From Ruminococcaceae bacterium UBA6413 (GTDB taxonomy: Bacteria > Bacillota > Clostridia > Oscillospirales > Ruminococcaceae), in the NCBI GenBank assembly GCA_002437415.1, contig DJPL01000074.1:6058-70057 (forward strand): a stretch of DNA of 64,000 nt, written 5' to 3'. A model generated the notes under the pieces. It ran no database searches and was not told the DNA's origin. It was given only the letters and a program-made list of their open reading frames with translations. Both the position numbers and the translations under genes were made by a program. Numbering within the stretch: position 1 is the first letter of the stretch; every line of letters begins with the position of its first letter. Of the stretch, positions 59,292 to 64,000 are shown in pieces.

Positions 59292-60599
59292 ATGAAGCTG
59301 AAAAAAATTCTGCGCACTCTGACTTCATTCGTCACAATTTTTGCGATGACATCAGGTATAATCATAACGTATGCTCCCGCAGGTGCGGAAGACCTTACGG
59401 TCGATGATATCAAAAGCAGAATAGAGCAGATAAAACAAGATAATGAACAAAGACGTGACGAGATAAGTCAGATTGAGGGCGATATCTCGGATACCAAGGA
59501 AAACCTTGAAAAAACCGCAAAGCTCCTTGACGAGCAAAAAGAGCTGGTTGATTACTACTATAATCTGGTTTATTACAAAAATCAGGATATAGATGAGCTT
59601 CAGAGCAATATAGATACTCTGACAGATGAGATAGCGAAGAAAGATGAGGCTATCACAACCGCCGAGAAGAACATTGAAAAGCTTGACAAGCAGAACAAGG
59701 ATAACCTTGAAAAGTTTGCACAGATAGTAAGGACTATGTACACATCGGGTTCAAGCGATATGTTCGGCGTGCTTGCAGGCTCGGCGGATTTCTATGACCT
59801 TATGATAAACAGTGAGGTCGTAGGAAAGATAAGTGAGCAGAACCTTGAGTTTATGAATCAGCTTACAGCCGATATGAAACAGCTGTCCTCGGATAAAAAG
59901 GTGCTCGAAACAGATAAGAAAGACCTTGAGGAGTCCAAGAAACAGCTTGACAGTCAGATGACAACGCTTCTCAGCGAGAAGGAAGAGCTGAACGGTCTTG
60001 TATCGGACGCGGAAAGCGCCAAGAGCACATACGAGTCGGATTACAGCGCATATTCTGCGGCTGTCAGCAACCTTGAGGACAGACAGAGCAATCTCGAATA
60101 TGAGATAAGCGTCAGCGAGGCTGATATTGAAGCGTATGAAGAGCAGATAAAAGAGCTGATAAAGCAGCAGACAAATCCTGATAAGGTATATCAGGAGGGC
60201 GAGTGGTACTGGCCCGTTCCCGGACGCTCATACATATCTTGCGGCTTCGGTTGGGATGCAGATTTCGGCAGATGGCACAAGGGCGTGGATATCGGTGACG
60301 GCGGTATATACGGCGACAGTGTGCTTGCTTCAAAGGCAGGAACGGTCATCGTGGCGGAAACCAGCTACATACCCGGCTACAGCTACGGTATGTATGTCGT
60401 TGTAGATCACGGCGGCGGATATACTACTACATATGCACATTTAAGTGCGGTATATGTTTCTGTCGGACAGGAAGTGGCGCAGGGCGAGGCTCTCGGCGCG
60501 GTAGGCAGTACCGGCTACTCGACAGGTCCTCATCTGCATTTTGAAATAAGACTGAACGGCGAACCCGAAAACCCGTTCAATTATGTAACAATGGTGTGA
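59292..60599 (+). CDS. PcsB/EnvC-like M23 peptidase with coiled coil
   Basis: A 435-residue secreted protein: signal peptide ending near AGA (residue 32), a long coiled coil (about 35-290) typical of FtsX-activated hydrolases, and a C-terminal LytM/M23 domain (about 310-430) with HKGVDIGDGG and GPHLHFEIR, the zinc ligands. The catalytic set appears complete, so unlike EnvC of E. coli it may cut peptidoglycan itself. It directly follows ftsX, as in many Firmicutes. Confidence 0.94.
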   Translation: MKLKKILRTLTSFVTIFAMTSGIIITYAPAGAEDLTVDDIKSRIEQIKQDNEQRRDEISQIEGDISDTKENLEKTAKLLDEQKELVDYYYNLVYYKNQDIDELQSNIDTLTDEIAKKDEAITTAEKNIEKLDKQNKDNLEKFAQIVRTMYTSGSSDMFGVLAGSADFYDLMINSEVVGKISEQNLEFMNQLTADMKQLSSDKKVLETDKKDLEESKKQLDSQMTTLLSEKEELNGLVSDAESAKSTYESDYSAYSAAVSNLEDRQSNLEYEISVSEADIEAYEEQIKELIKQQTNPDKVYQEGEWYWPVPGRSYISCGFGWDADFGRWHKGVDIGDGGIYGDSVLASKAGTVIVAETSYIPGYSYGMYVVVDHGGGYTTTYAHLSAVYVSVGQEVAQGEALGAVGSTGYSTGPHLHFEIRLNGEPENPFNYVTMV

Positions 60600-60639
60600 T
60601 AAAGCACACTACACAGGAACAAGGAAAGGGTGATCCCCG

Positions 60640-61830
60640 ATGAATAAAAAAGTATCGCTTGGCGTTACAATAAGCCTTATAGCGGTAGCGTGTGCCATAA
60701 CCTTCGTACTTACGATGACAGTGTCACTCAATATGTACAACTCAATGGTTGCCGGCATACAGGAGCGGGAAACCATAAACGCAAAGATAAAAGAAGTAGA
60801 TACATTTGTCCGCAGTTCATCAATATATAAGCTTGACGAAAACGAGCTTATCACAGGCATCGCAAACGGTTATATCAGCGGAACAGACGATAAATACGCA
60901 AAATACTACACTGCCGATGAATACTACAAGCTCCAGCAGATACAGAGCGGCGTTATCATCGGTACAGGTGTTGAAACAGCGGTCAGCGGTGACTATCTCG
61001 AGGTTACCGATGTCTATGAAGGTTCATCTGCCGACGTTGAAGAAATCACCAAGGGATGTATGATAACCGCCATTGACGGAAAGAGTATTCTTGAAACAGG
61101 AGCGGCGGCGGCACAGTCAAAGCTTGACGGTGACGAGGGTACAAAGCTTACGGTGACCTTCAGCACACCCGACGGAACCGAAAAGACGGTTACTCTCGTA
61201 AGACAGAGCATCAAGCTTACGTCTGTAAAGGGCGAGCTAATAGACGGTTACGCTTATATCAAGATATACACCTTCAACGATACGACTGACGACAGGTTCT
61301 TACAGCTTATTGATGAATATGAAGCACAGTCGGTGCTCGGATATATATTCGATGTCCGTGATGTCACAGACGGCATTACAGAGCCGCTTAAGGCAATGCT
61401 GAACCGCGTTCTCCCGAAAGCAACGGTTGCAACTCAGGTTGACGCAAACGGCAAGGACACAACATTTATCGAAACAGACGGCACATCATCGCTCGACAAA
61501 CCGATAACGGTGCTCACAAACGGCAATACAGCCTGCCTTGCAGAGATATTTGCAGTCGGTATGCGCGATTTTGCAAAGGCATCTATCATAGGTTCGGCAA
61601 CAGCCGGAAAGTCACAGCTTCAGACAACGCAGAGCTTTAAGGACGGCAGTGCTGTTTCGATATCCACGGCAACCATTATCCCTACCGAGTCGGACGATTT
61701 TTCCGATACCGGAATAAAGCCCGACTATACGGTTGACATTACCGCACAGCAGGCAGAGCAGATAAAGTTTGCCGACGCGAAGAGCGACTCACAGCTTCAG
61801 AAAGCGCTTGAAATAGTGGCGACCGAATAA
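60640..61830 (+). CDS. CtpA-like S41 peptidase with Ser-to-Cys active site
   Basis: A 396-residue protein behind GGAAAGGGTG. A signal anchor (about 8-30) is followed by a PDZ domain (about 90-180) and the S41 core (about 190-385). At the catalytic site the usual xSASASE is NTACLAE, so Cys299 is at the nucleophile position; the catalytic Lys is kept at 324 (TAGKSQ), 25 residues later as in Prc. The nearby DLRNNPGG loop is DVRDVTDG. The protein may be inactive or may use Cys as nucleophile. Placement after the M23 gene follows the conserved ftsE-ftsX-M23-ctpA order. Confidence 0.88.
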   Translation: MNKKVSLGVTISLIAVACAITFVLTMTVSLNMYNSMVAGIQERETINAKIKEVDTFVRSSSIYKLDENELITGIANGYISGTDDKYAKYYTADEYYKLQQIQSGVIIGTGVETAVSGDYLEVTDVYEGSSADVEEITKGCMITAIDGKSILETGAAAAQSKLDGDEGTKLTVTFSTPDGTEKTVTLVRQSIKLTSVKGELIDGYAYIKIYTFNDTTDDRFLQLIDEYEAQSVLGYIFDVRDVTDGITEPLKAMLNRVLPKATVATQVDANGKDTTFIETDGTSSLDKPITVLTNGNTACLAEIFAVGMRDFAKASIIGSATAGKSQLQTTQSFKDGSAVSISTATIIPTESDDFSDTGIKPDYTVDITAQQAEQIKFADAKSDSQLQKALEIVATE

Positions 61831-61904
61831 GCGCGGATAAGCAACAGATATCTATGGCGGTAAACTCCGCCCGCATATAAATAAATTTATGGAGGTCATT
61901 TATA

Positions 61905-62375
61905 ATGGCAACACAGACAACTTTAACATCGAAAGGTCTTAAGGATCTCGAGGAAAGACTTGAACACTTAAAATCAGTCACAAGAAAAGAAATAGCAGAA
62001 AAAATCAAGGTAGCTCTTTCATTCGGTGACTTATCCGAGAACTCGGAGTACGATGAAGCCAAAAACGAACAGGGTATCGTAGAAGCTGAGATCGCAGAGA
62101 TCGAAGCTACTCTGAAAAACGCAAAGGTAGTCGATGAGGACGAGCTTTCAACAGAGCACGTAAACATCGGTAATACTGTAGTTATCGAGGACGAGAGCGG
62201 TAAGACGATCAAGTTCTTCTTAGTAGGCTCAAAGGAAGTTGACATGAAGGCTATGAAGATCTCCGATGAGTCACCTATCGGCAAGGCTTGCATAGGCAAG
62301 AAGCTCGGCGAGGAAGTAGAAGTTGAAGCTCCCGCAGGCGTAAAGAAGTATAAGATCGTAGAAATAGACAAGTAA
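61905..62375 (+). CDS. greA: Transcription elongation factor GreA
   Basis: A 156-residue GreA with the N-terminal coiled coil and the tip acidic residues in DLSENSEYDEAK (about 42-53), followed by the C-terminal FKBP-like domain ending in SPIGKACIGKKLGEEVEVEAP. It restarts backtracked RNA polymerase by stimulating RNA cleavage. The ribosome site GGAGG is strong, and lysS follows after 21 bases, a common pairing in Firmicutes. Confidence 0.97.
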   Translation: MATQTTLTSKGLKDLEERLEHLKSVTRKEIAEKIKVALSFGDLSENSEYDEAKNEQGIVEAEIAEIEATLKNAKVVDEDELSTEHVNIGNTVVIEDESGKTIKFFLVGSKEVDMKAMKISDESPIGKACIGKKLGEEVEVEAPAGVKKYKIVEIDK

Positions 62376-62396
62376 TAAGAGAGGAAACAAAAAGTA

Positions 62397-64000
62397 ATGG
62401 AAAACAACAACGCAGAGCAGAACGTAGAGCTTTCGGAAGAAGAGCTTTTAGCTCAGCTCGACGAACAGCACCGCATAAGAATAGAAAAGCTGAACGATTT
62501 AAAGGCAAACGGCAAGAATCCTTATGAGATCACAAAGTTTGATTTCACACACAAGGCTCAGCAGATAAGAGATAACTTTGAAGAGCTCGAAGAAAAGGAC
62601 GTAAAGATCGCAGGACGTATCACAAGCTGGCGTGATATGGGTAAGGCTAACTTTATCGATATCCGTGACGACAGCGGAAGAATGCAGGTTTATGTCCGCA
62701 TTGACGATATAGGAGAGGATAACTTCAAGGAATTTAAGAAGTGGGATCTCGGCGATATCGTAGGCGTAAGCGGTTTTGTATTCAAGACAAGACGAGGCGA
62801 GATCAGCGTACACGCAAAGTCGATAAAGCTCCTTTCAAAGTCACTTCTTCCCCTGCCCGAAAAGTGGCACGGACTCAAGGACAAGGAGGAGCGTTACAGA
62901 AAGCGTTATCTTGACCTTATCGCAAATCCCGAAATAAAGGATACTTTCGTCAAGCGTTCAATGATCCTGCGTGAGATACGCAGCTTCCTTGACAGCAAGG
63001 GCTATCTTGAGGTTGACACACCCGTACTGCACACACTTGAGATCGGTGCGGCGGCAAGACCTTTCGTAACGCACCACAATGCTCTTGATATCGATATGTA
63101 TCTGCGTATCGAAACAGAGCTTTACTTAAAGCGCCTTATCGTAGGCGGTTTTGACAGAGTGTATGAAGTTGGACGTATCTTCAGAAACGAGGGTATGGAC
63201 GCAACTCACAACCCCGAGTTTACATCAATAGAAATGTACCAGGCATACACAGACTACTACGGTATGATGGATTTAATAGAAGAAATGTACCGCACAGTAG
63301 CGCTCAAGGTATGCGGCACAGATACGGTTCCCTATCAGGGTAAGGAAATCGAGATCGGCAAGCCCTGGAAGCGTATGACCATGAAGGAAGCTGTAAAGGA
63401 ATACACAGGTCTTGACTATGACAGCTGGACAAGTGATGCAGACGCAGTAGCACAGGCTAAGACAAAGCATGCAGAGATCGCAGACACAGCCACAAAGGGC
63501 GAGGTTCTTATAGAGCTGTTCGAGGAATTTGTAGAGGAAAAGCTTATTCAGCCTACAATCATCTATGATTATCCCGTTGAGAACTCACCTCTTGCAAAGA
63601 GAAAGCCCTCTGATCCCGCATTCACAGAGCGTTTTGAGTACTTTATCAATGCGTGTGAATTCGGTAACGCATTCTCCGAGCTTAACGATCCTATCGACCA
63701 GCGTGAACGTTTCACAAAGCAGGTTATGGAGAAGAGAAAGCAGGGCGCAAACGCTCAGATAGATGAGGACTTCATCACAGCCCTCGAATACGGCTTACCT
63801 CCCACGGGCGGTCTTGGCATGGGACTTGACAGATTTGTAATGTTACTTACAGACAGCGCAAGCATAAGAGATGTATTGCTGTTCCCGACAATGAAGCCGT
63901 TGGACTCTGACAAGAAGGTTTCCAAGGAAGTTTCGGCTCCTGCGGAGGCAACTCAGGCGGCTCCCGAAGTCGAGGAGAAAATTGATTTTTCCAATGTTCA
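62397..64000 (+). CDS. lysS: Lysyl-tRNA synthetase, class II (3' end beyond window)
   Basis: At least 534 residues; ATG 62397 behind GAGAGG. An OB-fold anticodon domain (about 60-170) precedes the class II core with motif 2 in VYEVGRIFRNEGMD and motif 3 in GLPPTGGLGMGLDR. The normal LysRS ends soon after FPTMKP (near residue 501), but here the frame continues with an acidic Ala/Glu/Lys linker and then EEKIDFSNV as the window ends. A C-terminal extension is therefore present; its nature cannot be seen here. The gene shares a transcript with greA. Confidence 0.96.
   Translation, partial: MENNNAEQNVELSEEELLAQLDEQHRIRIEKLNDLKANGKNPYEITKFDFTHKAQQIRDNFEELEEKDVKIAGRITSWRDMGKANFIDIRDDSGRMQVYVRIDDIGEDNFKEFKKWDLGDIVGVSGFVFKTRRGEISVHAKSIKLLSKSLLPLPEKWHGLKDKEERYRKRYLDLIANPEIKDTFVKRSMILREIRSFLDSKGYLEVDTPVLHTLEIGAAARPFVTHHNALDIDMYLRIETELYLKRLIVGGFDRVYEVGRIFRNEGMDATHNPEFTSIEMYQAYTDYYGMMDLIEEMYRTVALKVCGTDTVPYQGKEIEIGKPWKRMTMKEAVKEYTGLDYDSWTSDADAVAQAKTKHAEIADTATKGEVLIELFEEFVEEKLIQPTIIYDYPVENSPLAKRKPSDPAFTERFEYFINACEFGNAFSELNDPIDQRERFTKQVMEKRKQGANAQIDEDFITALEYGLPPTGGLGMGLDRFVMLLTDSASIRDVLLFPTMKPLDSDKKVSKEVSAPAEATQAAPEVEEKIDFSNV

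Overview
The window reads as a chromosome segment of a Gram-positive, low-to-mid GC Clostridia member, most like Oscillospiraceae/Ruminococcaceae such as [Eubacterium] siraeum or a Ruminococcus. This rests on gene content: a DarA-HolB-RicT cluster as in Bacillus, HPr with both His15 and Ser46, a SpoIIM-like protein, a BceRSAB-like peptide-resistance module, FtsEX with a PcsB/EnvC-like M23 protein and a CtpA-like S41 protein, a PduL phosphotransacylase, and a GH26 lipoprotein. Many promoters are near-consensus sigma-A sites with 17 bp spacers. The genus is inferred.

Layout. 1-3.4 kb: end of a radical SAM gene, a 32-codon type I toxin with an antisense RNA, a three-armed DNA palindrome, an acetyltransferase-nspC pair and HPr. 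3.4-9.3 kb: a lipoprotein, a MITE-like repeat, a degenerate GGDEF-EAL protein, a HAD nucleotidase and a membrane protein, ending in a tandem palindrome array. 9.3-13.4 kb (minus strand): GNAT, Orn/Lys/Arg-type decarboxylase, DarA, HolB and RicT. 13.6-17.4 kb: an FtsA-like protein with appended beta-grasp-like repeats, then a GH26-fold lipoprotein lacking the usual acid/base residue. 17.9-32.3 kb: a compact prophage-like island with ImmA peptidase, repressor, a divergent promoter switch with four operators, terminase, portal, Prp-type protease, scaffold, N4-gp56 capsid, connector, propeller and spike proteins, an 11-residue-repeat protein, holin and endolysin. No integrase, replication gene, tail tube or tape measure is visible.

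32.3-36 kb: two divergent cell-surface genes (a CAP protein and an M23 endopeptidase) with WalR-like boxes between them, then a second copy of the type I toxin cassette on the opposite strand. 36.4-44 kb: SpoIIM-like, PduL, a large C1A surface protease, a ZIP transporter, and an AAA-DUF4143 ATPase behind 40 bp palindromes. 44.3-49.6 kb: the BceRSAB-like module with an alpha/beta hydrolase. 49.7-55.5 kb: a methionine cluster (metG, metF, a stand-alone methionine synthase activation domain, and metH lacking that domain). 56-64 kb: a PucR/CdaR-type regulator, a second tandem palindrome array related to the first, then ftsE-ftsX-M23-S41 and greA-lysS (cut by the window end).

The strongest leads are the duplicated toxin/antisense cassettes with conserved leaders, the minimal capsid island and its four-operator switch, the 11-residue-repeat virion protein, the triple WalR-like box, the nested-palindrome operators of the AAA ATPase, a miniature element family whose terminal hairpins vary while keeping pairing and which supplies the stop codons of two host genes, and the Ser-to-Cys change in the S41 protein.
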